From positions 1 to 54,455 of the forward strand of contig DDJC01000035.1 of assembly GCA_002339015.1 (NCBI GenBank): DNA of 54,455 nt. Direction: 5' to 3'. A program made the position numbers and the translations under genes. Each line of letters opens with the position of its first letter. Positions within the stretch are counted from its first letter, which is position 1. The DNA is from Burkholderiales bacterium UBA1834. GTDB taxonomy: Bacteria; Pseudomonadota; Gammaproteobacteria; Burkholderiales; Burkholderiaceae_C. Positions 33,236 through 42,085 of this stretch are shown piece by piece. The notes below the pieces were generated by a model. It saw only the letters and a program-made list of their open reading frames with translations. It searched no databases and was not told the DNA's origin.

Positions 33236-33913
33236 TCAGCGCAGATCGGCTGTCAACGTGCCGTAGGCCAGGCAATCGGCCTCATGTCCAGGTTCACGCC
33301 AGGGTTCAGCCAAGGCCTGCTGCTGCCACTGCCGCAACGATGCGCATTGCAGCAGATGCTGAACATACGCGCGGGACGGCTCGCTCAACGGCAGGCCATA
33401 GGTCTGCACGCGGAAGGCCACCGGCGCGAAGAAGGCGTCCACCGCGGTGAAGGTCTCGCCCGCCAGGAAGGGCCCGCCGAACCGATCAAGGCCATCGCGC
33501 CAGAGTTCGTCCAGCCGGCCCAGGTCGGTCTTGAGCGCGGGGCCGATCTCGTGCAGGTGCACGCGGATGCCGCAGCTCATCGGGCACTGCGTGCGCAGCG
33601 TGCCGAAGCCCGAATGCATCTCGGCGGCCGCCGAGCGCGCCCAGGCCCGGGCGGCCGACTGTGCGGGCCACACGCCCGGGTGGCGCTCCGCCAGAAATTC
33701 GACGATGGACAGCGAATCCCACACCGTCAGGCCATCATCGACCAGGCAGGGCACCTTGCCATTGGGCGCGAAGCGGCGGAACTCCTCCCAGTTGGAACCG
33801 GCCCCGAAGGGCTCCAGCACTTCCTTGAAGACGATGCCCAGTTCCGTCATCAGGGCCCAGGGCCGCAGCGACCACGACGAGTAGTTCTTGTTGGCGATGT
33901 AGAGCGTGTACAT
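33236..33913 (-). CDS. Glutathione S-transferase family protein
   Basis: 225 residues: N-terminal thioredoxin-like domain (MYTLYIANKNYSSWSLRPWALM, with the Ser-rich active loop and NGKVPCLVDDGLTVWDSLSIVEFLAE forming the glutathione-binding cis-Pro/Asp-Ser site) and a helical C-terminal domain with FLAGETFTAVDAFFAPVAFR. This is the bacterial group in which Ser or Cys replaces the classical Tyr. Substrate unknown. It is divergent from the nucleosidase gene. Confidence 0.88.
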   Translation of the reverse strand: MYTLYIANKNYSSWSLRPWALMTELGIVFKEVLEPFGAGSNWEEFRRFAPNGKVPCLVDDGLTVWDSLSIVEFLAERHPGVWPAQSAARAWARSAAAEMHSGFGTLRTQCPMSCGIRVHLHEIGPALKTDLGRLDELWRDGLDRFGGPFLAGETFTAVDAFFAPVAFRVQTYGLPLSEPSRAYVQHLLQCASLRQWQQQALAEPWREPGHEADCLAYGTLTADLR

Positions 33914-34023
33914 GAGGATCGATCCTGTGTTTGGCGTGATGATCTGGGCGCATGATGCGGGCGATGACGCGCTCGCCATGCGCGCCTCATTGTCACATTG
34001 CCCCACCCCGGAAAGGAATCCCC

Positions 34024-34737
34024 ATGAGCCGCCTGGCCATCGTGGCCGCCATGCCTGAAGAACTGCAGACCGTGCTCGACGCGATCCCTGATGAGGCGCC
34101 ACGGCAGTTGGCCGGCCGCACCTTCTGGGCCGGCCACTGGGAAGGGCATGAGGTCGTGGCCGTGCTGTCCGGCATCGGCAAGGTGGCTGCAGCCACCACC
34201 ACGGCCACGCTGCTCAGCCACGTCGAGGTGGATGCCGTGCTGTTCACCGGCGTGGCCGGCGGCCTGGGCGAAGGCGTGCAGGTGGGTGACGTGGTCGTGG
34301 CCACCGAACTGCTGCAGCATGACCTGGATGCCTCGCCCCTGTTCCCGCGCTTCGAGATACCAGGCCGGGGCTTGGCACGCCTGCCGACGTACGCTGCGCT
34401 GAACAATGCGGTGGCGGCAGCGGCCACGCAGGCGCTGTCCTCGCGGCGGAATGCCCGTGTCCACCAGGGCCTGATCGTCAGCGGCGACCGTTTCGTCTCC
34501 ACCGCCAGCGAGAGCGCTGTCTTGCGGCGGGCCCTGCCCGATGCCCTGGCCGTGGAAATGGAAGGCGCCGCGCTGGCCCAGGTCTGCCATGATTTCGGCG
34601 TGCCCTTCGCGGTGGTGCGCACCATCTCCGACCGCGCCGACGACACGGCCCATGTTGACTTCGGCCGCTTCATCGATGAAGTGGCGCGCCATGTGGCCCT
34701 GGACATCGTGCGCGGCACGCTGCGCCACTGGCCTTGA
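34024..34737 (+). CDS. mtnN: 5'-methylthioadenosine/S-adenosylhomocysteine nucleosidase
   Basis: 237 residues. The three catalytic residues are present: Glu12 in AAMPEEL, Glu180 in VEMEGAALAQ and Asp203 in TISDRADD, together with the ribose-binding SGDRF stretch and GVAGGL phosphate/Ser region. It cleaves adenine from methylthioadenosine and S-adenosylhomocysteine, which relieves inhibition in polyamine and methyl-transfer pathways; the putrescine genes are elsewhere in the window, so the link is only metabolic. GGAAAGGAA ahead of the ATG is the ribosome-binding site. Confidence 0.92.
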   Translation: MSRLAIVAAMPEELQTVLDAIPDEAPRQLAGRTFWAGHWEGHEVVAVLSGIGKVAAATTTATLLSHVEVDAVLFTGVAGGLGEGVQVGDVVVATELLQHDLDASPLFPRFEIPGRGLARLPTYAALNNAVAAAATQALSSRRNARVHQGLIVSGDRFVSTASESAVLRRALPDALAVEMEGAALAQVCHDFGVPFAVVRTISDRADDTAHVDFGRFIDEVARHVALDIVRGTLRHWP

Positions 34738-34790
34738 GCGCCGCTGCCCATTTCAAGCACAGAGATTCAAGCCAACACCAGGAGCCCGTG

Positions 34791-35213
34791 ATGAGCACCC
34801 ACACCATCCTGCAACCCATGGCCGTGCTGGCCCTGTGGACCCTGCTCGTGCTTTTGCTGGTGCCCATCGCGCGGTTCAAGGCCGGCGCTCGCGGCGAGGT
34901 CGATTTCGACGATTTCAAGTACGGCGAATCCCCGCGCGTGCCCACCGCCACGCGGGTGCCCAACCGGGTCTTCATGAACCTGCTGGAAGTGCCGGTGCTG
35001 TTCTACCTGGCCTGCCTGGTGGCGGTGATCACGCAGCACGTCACCCCCACGCTGCTGATGCTGGCCTGGGCCTATGTGGCGCTGCGCGTGCTGCACTCGG
35101 TGATCTACCTGGGCTACAACCACGTGCCGCACCGGCTCACGGTGTTCGCCTTGAGCAATGGGGTGGCCGCGGTGATGTGGTGCCTGCTGCTGGGCCGGCT
35201 CTGGACACTTTGA
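34791..35213 (+). CDS. MAPEG-family membrane protein
   Basis: 140 residues with four predicted membrane helices and the family-like RVPTATRVPNRVFMNLLEVPVLFYLAC motif (E-x-P in helix 2) and RVLHSVIYLGYNHVPHR, typical of bacterial MAPEG proteins (membrane-associated proteins in eicosanoid and glutathione metabolism). The bacterial function is unclear. CAGGAG precedes the start, 53 bases after mtnN. Confidence 0.85.
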   Translation: MSTHTILQPMAVLALWTLLVLLLVPIARFKAGARGEVDFDDFKYGESPRVPTATRVPNRVFMNLLEVPVLFYLACLVAVITQHVTPTLLMLAWAYVALRVLHSVIYLGYNHVPHRLTVFALSNGVAAVMWCLLLGRLWTL

Positions 35214-35237
35214 GCGGGCACACCACCCACCCGCCAT

Positions 35238-36785
35238 TCAGCGCGGCGGTACGGCCGCAGGCGCCTCCAGCCGCCGCTGCAGCGCATTGAGCACCGGCGC
35301 GATGCGCGAACCCACACGGATCTGCGGATTCGAATAACCATCATCCTTGCCAGCCTCCTGCTCGCGCTGCAGGATCACCTCGCGCGCCTTCGCATGGGCC
35401 TCGGTGAACGAGTGCGTCTGCGTGCGCAGCAGCTCGTCGTACATGGCGCGACCGAAGAATGTCAGTGGTGAGTGGCGGCCACAGCCATAGGAGGTGTGCT
35501 CGGCATCAGCCGCGGTCATCAGCAGCGCGTCGTCATCGGCCAGCGGAGCGATCCAGCTGCCTGAATAGCAGGCCGAAATCGACACCACGCGGTAGCGGAT
35601 GCCCGCCTCCTGCAGCGCGGCCTTGAGCGATGCCGGCGTGACGGCCTGGGGCTGCACCGGCCACAGCTCGGTGGCCAGTTGCCCATCGCGCGCGCCATGC
35701 GAGGTCAGGTGGATGAAAAGCACATCTTCGCGCGGGTCCATGAGCTGCCCGATGCCGCGCAGCGCACGGCGCAGGTTGTCGGTGGTGGCCCAGGGCAGTT
35801 GCTCAGCCGTGCGTGGGTTGTTGACCAGTTGCAGCGCACGCCCCTGCGCGTCAAAGCGCTGCGCCATCACGTCCGCCACCATGGCGCTTTCTCGCAGGAA
35901 CACGTCCTCATCGCCATAAGGCGCGAAGGTCAGCACATACATGTCCACCACGCCCGGGCGTTGCGGCTGCAGGGCGGCCAGCTGTTGATCCAGCAAGGTG
36001 GCCTGCGCGCGCAGCACGGGCTCGGTCAGGGTCATCTGCGCGGGCGCGTCAGAGCCGTCACCGGTGCCCTGGCTGGTTCGCGCTGGCGTCCAGATCTGCT
36101 GCGACGGCATCACCCAGTGCAAGGCCATCAGGCCGACCAACAGGGCCATGCCGCCCAGCCACGGCCGCAGGTGCCGATCCCCCTGGCGCCACAGCACCGC
36201 TCCCACAGCAGCCACCCACCACACCATGGGGCCCAGCCACAGCAACCAGAGCAGCCATACTCCGCCCTGGCGCCACAGGCCCGCCGCCTGAGCCTGTCCG
36301 GCCAACACCCACAGCAGACCACTGACCTGGCTGATCACGAACTCGGTGCCCAACACCAGGCACAGCAGCCCCATGCGTTGCGGCCCCGGTGCACGCACCC
36401 ACGCGCACACCCAGGCGATCACAGCCAGATCGAGCCCGCCCTGCAGCAGCCCCTGCCAATGGAAATCAGCCGGCCCCGGCATGGCCAGACGCTGCCAAAG
36501 CACCTGCACGGCCACGTTGAACAGCACCAGCCAGGCCACCACCGCTGGGGTGGCCTGCAAACCGGGCGGGCTGGGTTCCCCACGGAAGGTTGCCGCGCGC
36601 CCGCCAGCCAGCCACCAGGGGCCCAGCGCCCCCGGCTTGAGCCGCTCGCGCGGTCCGCGCAACGCTTCGGGGGAGGGTACCGAAGGCAGGGCGGCCAGCG
36701 CAGCAGCCTCGTGCTGCCACACGCGCATCCAGGGGCTGTCGCCGTCTGGCAGGCTCACCGCCTTGCGATCACTGCTGTCCGTCAT
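35238..36785 (-). CDS. Membrane-anchored legumain-like (C13) cysteine peptidase
   Basis: 515 residues. The N-terminal 225 residues hold about five membrane helices (about 82-100, 115-130, 138-162, 175-198, 208-225). The C-terminal half is a caspase/legumain-fold domain: catalytic His363 in FIHLTSHGARDG and Cys406 in VVSISACYSGSWI, with a preceding DNLRRALRGIG strand-helix and the SYGCGRHSPLTFFGRAM segment after the Cys. This matches bacterial C13 peptidases, whose substrates are unknown. The catalytic domain is expected in the periplasm or cytosol depending on helix count. AAGGAG supports the start at 36785. Confidence 0.83.
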   Translation of the reverse strand: MTDSSDRKAVSLPDGDSPWMRVWQHEAAALAALPSVPSPEALRGPRERLKPGALGPWWLAGGRAATFRGEPSPPGLQATPAVVAWLVLFNVAVQVLWQRLAMPGPADFHWQGLLQGGLDLAVIAWVCAWVRAPGPQRMGLLCLVLGTEFVISQVSGLLWVLAGQAQAAGLWRQGGVWLLWLLWLGPMVWWVAAVGAVLWRQGDRHLRPWLGGMALLVGLMALHWVMPSQQIWTPARTSQGTGDGSDAPAQMTLTEPVLRAQATLLDQQLAALQPQRPGVVDMYVLTFAPYGDEDVFLRESAMVADVMAQRFDAQGRALQLVNNPRTAEQLPWATTDNLRRALRGIGQLMDPREDVLFIHLTSHGARDGQLATELWPVQPQAVTPASLKAALQEAGIRYRVVSISACYSGSWIAPLADDDALLMTAADAEHTSYGCGRHSPLTFFGRAMYDELLRTQTHSFTEAHAKAREVILQREQEAGKDDGYSNPQIRVGSRIAPVLNALQRRLEAPAAVPPR

Positions 36786-36825
36786 GGGGCTCCTTGCGTT
36801 CTGAGCCCCACTGTACCAAGCGGCT

Positions 36826-37674
36826 TCAATCGGCCTGGGGCGTGAGCACGATCAGCTTGAGCGCAGGATGCTGGGCCACGCGCAGCGTGAACTGCTCGTA
36901 CTCGCGGTGCCCCAGCCGAGGGTGCTCGAAGCCCCGCAGACCGCCCTCGCGCGAGAGCACCGCCTGCGAGCGCCAGGCCGCCTTGAAGGCCGGGCTGGCC
37001 CATTGCAGCTCGTCGACCAGGGCCTGGGCCACCGGGTCATCGCGCCATGACGCCGTGTCGGCGCGGTACTCGGCCACCAGCCGGCGTGCACGCTCGCTCC
37101 AATCGCCGATCAAGCGCGGCGCGCCGTCGTGCAGGAACACATAGCGCAGCAGATTGCGGCTGCCCGGCGCCTGGGCCGTGCGCCGTGCGCCACCGCCCAG
37201 CCAATCCTCGAACAGCTGTGCGGCCGGACGGTTCCAGGCCACGGCATCCCAGTGCCGGTCGAGCACATAGGCGGGCGTGCGCACGGCGTCCACCAGCGCA
37301 CCCAGGGAGGGCAGATGCTCGTCGTCGTCGATGCCGGCTGCCGCGGGCTGGGCGCGCGACGCCAGCTCGAACAGGTAGGCACGCTCGGCGGCCGACAGCA
37401 GCAGGCCCCGCGCCAGCGCACCCAGTGTTTCGGTGGAGACAGCACGCGTGCGCCCCTGCTCGATCCAGGTGTACCAGGTGGGGCTGATGCCGCACAGCGC
37501 AGCCACCTCTTCACGGCGCAGCCCCGGGGCCCGGCGGCGGGCGCCTTGCGGCAGGCCTACATCCTGCGGGCGCAGGCGGTCGCGGCAGGCGTGCAGGAAA
37601 TCGCCCAGGGCGTTGTTGTCATGCGCCTCGGCTGGGGTGGGCTGTGAATCGGCGGGCAAGCGAGTGGACGGCAT
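36826..37674 (-). CDS. XRE-type HTH regulator with MmyB-like ligand domain
   Basis: 282 residues. An N-terminal Cro/C1-like HTH (LRREEVAALCGISPTWYTWIEQGRTRAVSTETLGALARGL) is followed by the MmyB-like sensor domain (VLDRHWDAVAWNRPAAQLFEDW ... ELQWASPAFKAAWR ... HPRLGHREYEQFTL), a PAS-like fold seen in Streptomyces MmyB and many proteobacterial regulators that bind fatty acids. It is divergent from the methyltransferase gene, likely its target. The ribosome-binding site is weak. Confidence 0.88.
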   Translation of the reverse strand: MPSTRLPADSQPTPAEAHDNNALGDFLHACRDRLRPQDVGLPQGARRRAPGLRREEVAALCGISPTWYTWIEQGRTRAVSTETLGALARGLLLSAAERAYLFELASRAQPAAAGIDDDEHLPSLGALVDAVRTPAYVLDRHWDAVAWNRPAAQLFEDWLGGGARRTAQAPGSRNLLRYVFLHDGAPRLIGDWSERARRLVAEYRADTASWRDDPVAQALVDELQWASPAFKAAWRSQAVLSREGGLRGFEHPRLGHREYEQFTLRVAQHPALKLIVLTPQAD

Positions 37675-37778
37675 GGCTGGATGGTGGCGGGGTATTCCTC
37701 ATAATAGGATAGACAGGCAACTTGTACCAGCATGCCTGGCTGCGTATCGTCGGTTATCCCCACCCACCGGAGCCGACC

Positions 37779-38579
37779 ATGAAGCCCCCATCCGCCACGC
37801 CCATATCCACCACGCACCAGCAGGCCATCCAGCAGCAGTTCGATCCGCAGGCCCAGGCTTACCTGGCCAGCACCGTGCATGCACAGGGCCCGGATCTGGC
37901 ACACGCCCAGCAACTGGTGGCCAGGCACCTGCCCGCCAGCAAGGCCCGCGTGCTGGACGTGGGCTGCGGCGCAGGCCACCTTGCCTTTGCGCTGTCCCCT
38001 CATGTACACCATGTCATGGCAGTTGATCCCTCTCCCGGCATGCTGGACACCGTGCGCCGGGCCGCACAGCACAGAGGCCTCGGCCACATCGACACAGTGC
38101 AGGCCCAGGCCGATGACCTGCCCTTCGCGGATGGCCACTTCTGCACGGTGGCCACGCGCTACAGCGCCCACCACTGGACGGCGCTCGAAGCCTCACTGCG
38201 CGAGATGTACCGCGTGATCAAGCCCGGCGGCTACCTGCTGATGATCGATATCCTGGGCCATGAGGACGCGTTGGTCGACACTCACCTGCAGGCCATGGAG
38301 GTGCTGCGAGATCGCTCGCACGTACGCAACCGCTCGGCTACGCAATGGCAGGCCTTGCTGGCCGAAGCAGGCTTCACGGTGCACGAGCAGGCGCAGTGGC
38401 CCGTGCGGCTGGAATTTGCCCCATGGGTGGCGCGCATGCAGACGCCAGCGTGCCAGGTCGAGGGCATCCGCGCCTTGCAGGAGGGCGCACCCGCAGAAGT
38501 GCGCCAGGCGCTGTCGATCGACACCGATGGCAGCTTCACGGCTCACACCGGACTATTCTGGGCCCGCCGCCAACCCTGA
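37779..38579 (+). CDS. Class I SAM-dependent methyltransferase (UbiE/type 11 family)
   Basis: 266 residues. SAM-binding motif I is VLDVGCGAGHLAF (58-70), followed by VDPSPGMLDTVRRAA, the motif II-like region LPFADGHFCTV and the post-motif YRVIKPGGYLLMIDILG. The substrate, probably a small molecule, is unknown. It is divergent from the MmyB-like regulator with 104 bases between them, an A/T-rich stretch (CATAATAGGATAG) among them being the probable promoter region. ATG at 37779 is preceded by CCGGAG. Confidence 0.88.
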   Translation: MKPPSATPISTTHQQAIQQQFDPQAQAYLASTVHAQGPDLAHAQQLVARHLPASKARVLDVGCGAGHLAFALSPHVHHVMAVDPSPGMLDTVRRAAQHRGLGHIDTVQAQADDLPFADGHFCTVATRYSAHHWTALEASLREMYRVIKPGGYLLMIDILGHEDALVDTHLQAMEVLRDRSHVRNRSATQWQALLAEAGFTVHEQAQWPVRLEFAPWVARMQTPACQVEGIRALQEGAPAEVRQALSIDTDGSFTAHTGLFWARRQP

Positions 38580-38733
38580 GCGGAGCGCACCACACGGGGC
38601 GGCGTGCCATGGACACGACACAGCCCCGTGCCGCCCCCGCAAGCATGGGGCAGGCAACCATTCACAGAAAATTACAATACCCCCACAAGCCGCCGCAGCT
38701 GTTGCGATGAAGCGGCCATCAGGGAGTGAATTC

Positions 38734-40299
38734 GTGAAGTCGATGATGACGTGGCCACGCATGGCTTTGAGCGCCGCCGTGCTGTCTTGCCTGACCGCCT
38801 GCGGAGGCGGTGGCGGCGGAAGCTCGCCGAAGGAAGACCCGGCCAACGCCGCGGATGGCCTGGGCACGCCAGGGCACGTGGCCGGCACCGTGACGCTCGG
38901 CGATGCCAACACGCCCGGCGGGCTGCAAGGCAGCGGCAACTACCTCGGCGTGGCCACCGCCCTGTCCGACGCAGGGCGCGGCCTCGTGGTGTGGCGCAAG
39001 CCGGTGGCGGACCGGGACATTCGTGCGAGCTGGTCGCAATCATCGAGCGACGGCACCTGGAGCGCCGCTGCCGCCCTGCCGCAGGCCGCAAACAGCAACT
39101 ACGCCGGATTCACCCTGCGCATGAACGCCCATGGCAATGCCGTGCTGGGCTGGGACAACCAGCCCTACAGCACCGCGCCGCTGCAACCCAATGGCCGCCG
39201 CGCGGCTCGCTTCATCCAGGGGCAAGGCTGGGACGCCGACACCTACGACGTCAGTGGCGGCAGCAGCGCCGTGAATTTCGGCGAGGGTGTCTTCCTCAGC
39301 CCCCGTAGCTGGGACCTGGCCATGCTGCAGGACGACAGCTTCACCTCGACCGTGATGCTCAACGGCACCACCAATCGCTACGTGGCGGCGCTGCGGACCG
39401 CCGCCAATGGCACGCAGGCCACGTCGCTCGCCACCGGCGAGCAGGCACAGCTGCTCTACAGCCCCTACGCGCATTTCGCGCCGCGCACGGACGGCTTCGG
39501 CCTGATGTACCACGTGGCCGACGGCTCGCCCTCGGGCATCACGCTCAACGCGCAGCTCGCGTCGATCTACAGCGGTGCTTTCGCGCCCTTCCCGATCGGC
39601 AACTTCACCACCGGCTTGTGCTACCTGGAGAACTACAGCGATCCGCTGGTGGCCGCCACCTCGCAGACGCTAGAAGGCGCCGTCGCCGTGGTATCCAGCG
39701 ATGCGATAAGCGGCTGCGGGTGGCACGAGCTTCGTCTCGTCAAGGTGCTGACCTCGCCCGGCATCAGCGTGCTCAGCACCCGCGTGAACGAGCCCAACAC
39801 CACCATACCCACCTCGCCCGCCATCGTCATCGACCAGAACGGCCATGCGCTGGCGGTGTGGAAGGAGTCATCGGGCCAGTCGTTCTCGACCACCCCCCGC
39901 ACCACGCGCCTGATGTGGTCCCAGTCCCAGGCCGGGCAGGCCTGGAGCACCCCGCAGCAGCTCGACCTCAGTGCGATCGGCATCGTGCCCGTCAACGGCC
40001 ACATTGCGCTGGCCATGAACGCCAGCGGCCAGGCGGTCTTGGCGCTGACGCTCCACGGGTTCGAGCGCGGCTCTGTCAACCCGGTGATCGCCGCCAGCAA
40101 GTTCAGCGCCAGTGGTGGCTGGCAAGGCTGGCGTGCCATGGCCAACAAGCAGTCCATGTCCGACCCGGCCGTGGCGATCAACAGCAGCGGCCAGAGCCTG
40201 CTGGCCTACACCGCCATCGATGCCAAGCGGGTGGGCGGCAAGGCCCCCACCGCCTTCGACGGCAGCCAGGTCATGCGTGTGTTTGCGTTGCGCTTCTGA
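38734..40299 (+). CDS. Putative lipoprotein with propeller-like repeats
   Basis: 521 residues if GTG at 38734 is used (AGGGAG at 38721-38726); ATG at 38707 is an alternative. The signal peptide ends in a lipobox LTAC (Cys23) followed by six Gly and SS, a flexible tether usual for lipoproteins of this group. The rest shows repeats of the form (N/D)-x-x-G-x-(A/G)-x-(A/V)-x-x-W (DAGRGLVVWRK, NAHGNAVLGWDN, QNGHALAVWKE, NASGQAVLALTL, NSSGQSLLAYTA), each next to a SxWS or SQ strand, which suggests a beta-propeller of the sialidase-like type. No catalytic residues identified; probably a surface binding protein. Confidence 0.75.
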   Translation: MKSMMTWPRMALSAAVLSCLTACGGGGGGSSPKEDPANAADGLGTPGHVAGTVTLGDANTPGGLQGSGNYLGVATALSDAGRGLVVWRKPVADRDIRASWSQSSSDGTWSAAAALPQAANSNYAGFTLRMNAHGNAVLGWDNQPYSTAPLQPNGRRAARFIQGQGWDADTYDVSGGSSAVNFGEGVFLSPRSWDLAMLQDDSFTSTVMLNGTTNRYVAALRTAANGTQATSLATGEQAQLLYSPYAHFAPRTDGFGLMYHVADGSPSGITLNAQLASIYSGAFAPFPIGNFTTGLCYLENYSDPLVAATSQTLEGAVAVVSSDAISGCGWHELRLVKVLTSPGISVLSTRVNEPNTTIPTSPAIVIDQNGHALAVWKESSGQSFSTTPRTTRLMWSQSQAGQAWSTPQQLDLSAIGIVPVNGHIALAMNASGQAVLALTLHGFERGSVNPVIAASKFSASGGWQGWRAMANKQSMSDPAVAINSSGQSLLAYTAIDAKRVGGKAPTAFDGSQVMRVFALRF

Positions 40300-40457
40300 A
40301 CAAATGCCCCCTAAGTGTGGGGATGGCAAGCTCGTTCCGCTCCATAGAATTCGGTTCAACAGGAGGGCCCCCGGGCCACCTGGTGGAGTGAGACAGACAA
40401 AGCAAACGGGACCGGGGGTACGTCACCGTGCCACCCGGCATCCCTCAAGCGGTTCAC

Positions 40458-41399
40458 TCAGATCCCGGGCGCCTCTACCTGCGCCAAGGCGTCCAGCAAG
40501 GCACGCACCGCGGGCGACAAGCCCCGCTGGCTCACATAGACCGCCTGCAGGTGGTTGAGCTGAAAACGCCAACCCGGCAGCACCTGCACCAATCGGCCAG
40601 CCTCGATCTCCGGCAAGGCAAACACCTCAGGCAGCATGGTCACGCCCAGGCCCAGCAAGGCCGCACGCGTGCGCAGGGCGAAATGGTCGCTGGACAGGCG
40701 TGGCGCCAGGGCCACCTCTTTCACCTCGCCGTCCGGCCCTTCGAGCCGCCAGCGCACCTTGCCATCCGGGGCTGCGGCGCCCATCACGGGTGCCCCTTCC
40801 AGTTGCGCGAAGGTGTTCAGGCCACCATGGGCCTGGGCCAGCGCAGGGCTGGCCACCAGCAGCGGCCGGGTCGGCATGAGCCGGCGCGTGGCCCACTGCG
40901 GGTCTTCATCGTCGGGCGTGCGCACGCGCAGCGCCAGATCGACACCCTCCTCGATCAGGTCGACCCGCCGGCTGGTCTGGATCACGTCCAGCGTGACCTT
41001 GGGATGGTCCTGCATGAACTTCTCGAACACGCCGATCAGGCTGATGTCCAGCAGGTTCATCGGCAGGCTGACGCGCACCCGCCCCGAGGGCTCCGCCTTG
41101 ACCCGGGCCGCCGCGCATTCGGCCGCCTCCGCCTCGCGCAGCAAGGCCTGGCAGTGCGCCAGCACCTGCTGCCCTACATGGGTGACCGTGATGCGCCGGG
41201 TGCTGCGCTGAAGCAGCCGCACCCCCAGCCGGGTTTCCAGCCCCGCCACCCGCCTCGACAGGCGTGACTTGGGCAGGCCGAGTTGCCGCGCGGCCGCCGA
41301 GAACCCGCCGCAATCAACCACCACGGCGAAATAACGGTAGTCGTTCAAGTCTGGCAGCTCACCAACGGGCGCCATTTGCACCACGGATGGAACAGTCAT
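40458..41399 (-). CDS. LysR-family transcriptional regulator
   Basis: 313 residues. Winged HTH at about residues 13-70 (DYRYFAVVVDCGGFSAAARQLGLPKSRLSRRVAGLETRLGVRLL), then a type 2 periplasmic-binding-fold effector domain. The LPKSRLSRR recognition helix belongs to the group commonly divergent from NAD(P)H quinone or azoreductase genes. It faces azoR, and the 86-base space between them holds perfect short palindromes (CAATATTG at 41403-41410 and AACTAGTT at 41413-41420). The start may be ATG 41399 or 41375. Confidence 0.87.
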   Translation of the reverse strand: MTVPSVVQMAPVGELPDLNDYRYFAVVVDCGGFSAAARQLGLPKSRLSRRVAGLETRLGVRLLQRSTRRITVTHVGQQVLAHCQALLREAEAAECAAARVKAEPSGRVRVSLPMNLLDISLIGVFEKFMQDHPKVTLDVIQTSRRVDLIEEGVDLALRVRTPDDEDPQWATRRLMPTRPLLVASPALAQAHGGLNTFAQLEGAPVMGAAAPDGKVRWRLEGPDGEVKEVALAPRLSSDHFALRTRAALLGLGVTMLPEVFALPEIEAGRLVQVLPGWRFQLNHLQAVYVSQRGLSPAVRALLDALAQVEAPGI

Positions 41400-41402
41400 T
41401 CT

Positions 41403-41420
41403 CAATATTGGCAACTAGTT
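41403..41420. promoter_or_regulatory. Palindromes in LysR/azoR divergent region
   Basis: Two perfect 8-base palindromes, CAATATTG and AACTAGTT, lie next to each other in the A/T-rich space between the LysR regulator and the azoreductase. They are candidates for the regulator binding site; assignment is inference. Confidence 0.35.
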
Positions 41421-41485
41421 CTATTCATGGCGCAAATATACGATGACGCCATCGATCAAACAACCTGCCCTTTCTGGAGCCCATC

Positions 41486-42082
41486 ATGAAACTGCTGCAC
41501 CTCGATTCCAGCATCCTCGGCGCCCATTCCACCTCGCGCCTGCTGACCGCCGAAGTCGTCGAAGCCATCAAGCTGGCAGAGCCCTCGGTGAGCGTGAGCT
41601 ACCGCGACCTGGCTGCCGCCGACGCCCTGCAGGTAGATGCCGCCGTGCTGGGTGCCCGTGGCACACCGGCCGAGCAGCGCACCGCCGAACAGCAAGCCCT
41701 GGCCGCCAAGGCCGACGCGGTGACGGCCGAGTTCCTGGCCGCCGACACCATCGTGATCGGCGCACCGATGTACAACTTCACGGTGCCGACCCAGCTCAAG
41801 TCCTGGATCGACCTGGTGGCCGTGGCTGGCGTGACCTTCCGCTACGGCGCCAACGGCGTGGAAGGCCTGGCCAAGGGCAAGCGCGTGGTGATCGTGGCCA
41901 CGGCCGGTGGCGTGCATGCCGACCAGCCCTCGGGCCAGGCGCACGTGGGCTACCTCAAGCAGGTGCTGGGCTTCCTGGGCATCACCGACATCCGCGTGAT
42001 CACGGCCGAAGGCTTGGCCCTGGGCCCTGATGCCCGCAACGCCGCCCTGGTGTCGGCCCGCAAGGACATCGCCACGGTGTGA
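41486..42082 (+). CDS. azoR: FMN-dependent NADH-azoreductase
   Basis: 198 residues of the flavodoxin-like AzoR family, which reduces azo bonds and quinones using NADH. FMN-binding stretches are DSSILGAHSTSR (phosphate loop), GAPMYNFTVPTQLKSWIDLV and ATAGGVHADQPSGQAHVGYL. It is convergent with the sulfatase gene, with only 3 bases between stops, and divergent from the LysR regulator that probably controls it. Confidence 0.92.
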   Translation: MKLLHLDSSILGAHSTSRLLTAEVVEAIKLAEPSVSVSYRDLAAADALQVDAAVLGARGTPAEQRTAEQQALAAKADAVTAEFLAADTIVIGAPMYNFTVPTQLKSWIDLVAVAGVTFRYGANGVEGLAKGKRVVIVATAGGVHADQPSGQAHVGYLKQVLGFLGITDIRVITAEGLALGPDARNAALVSARKDIATV

Positions 42083-42085
42083 GAC

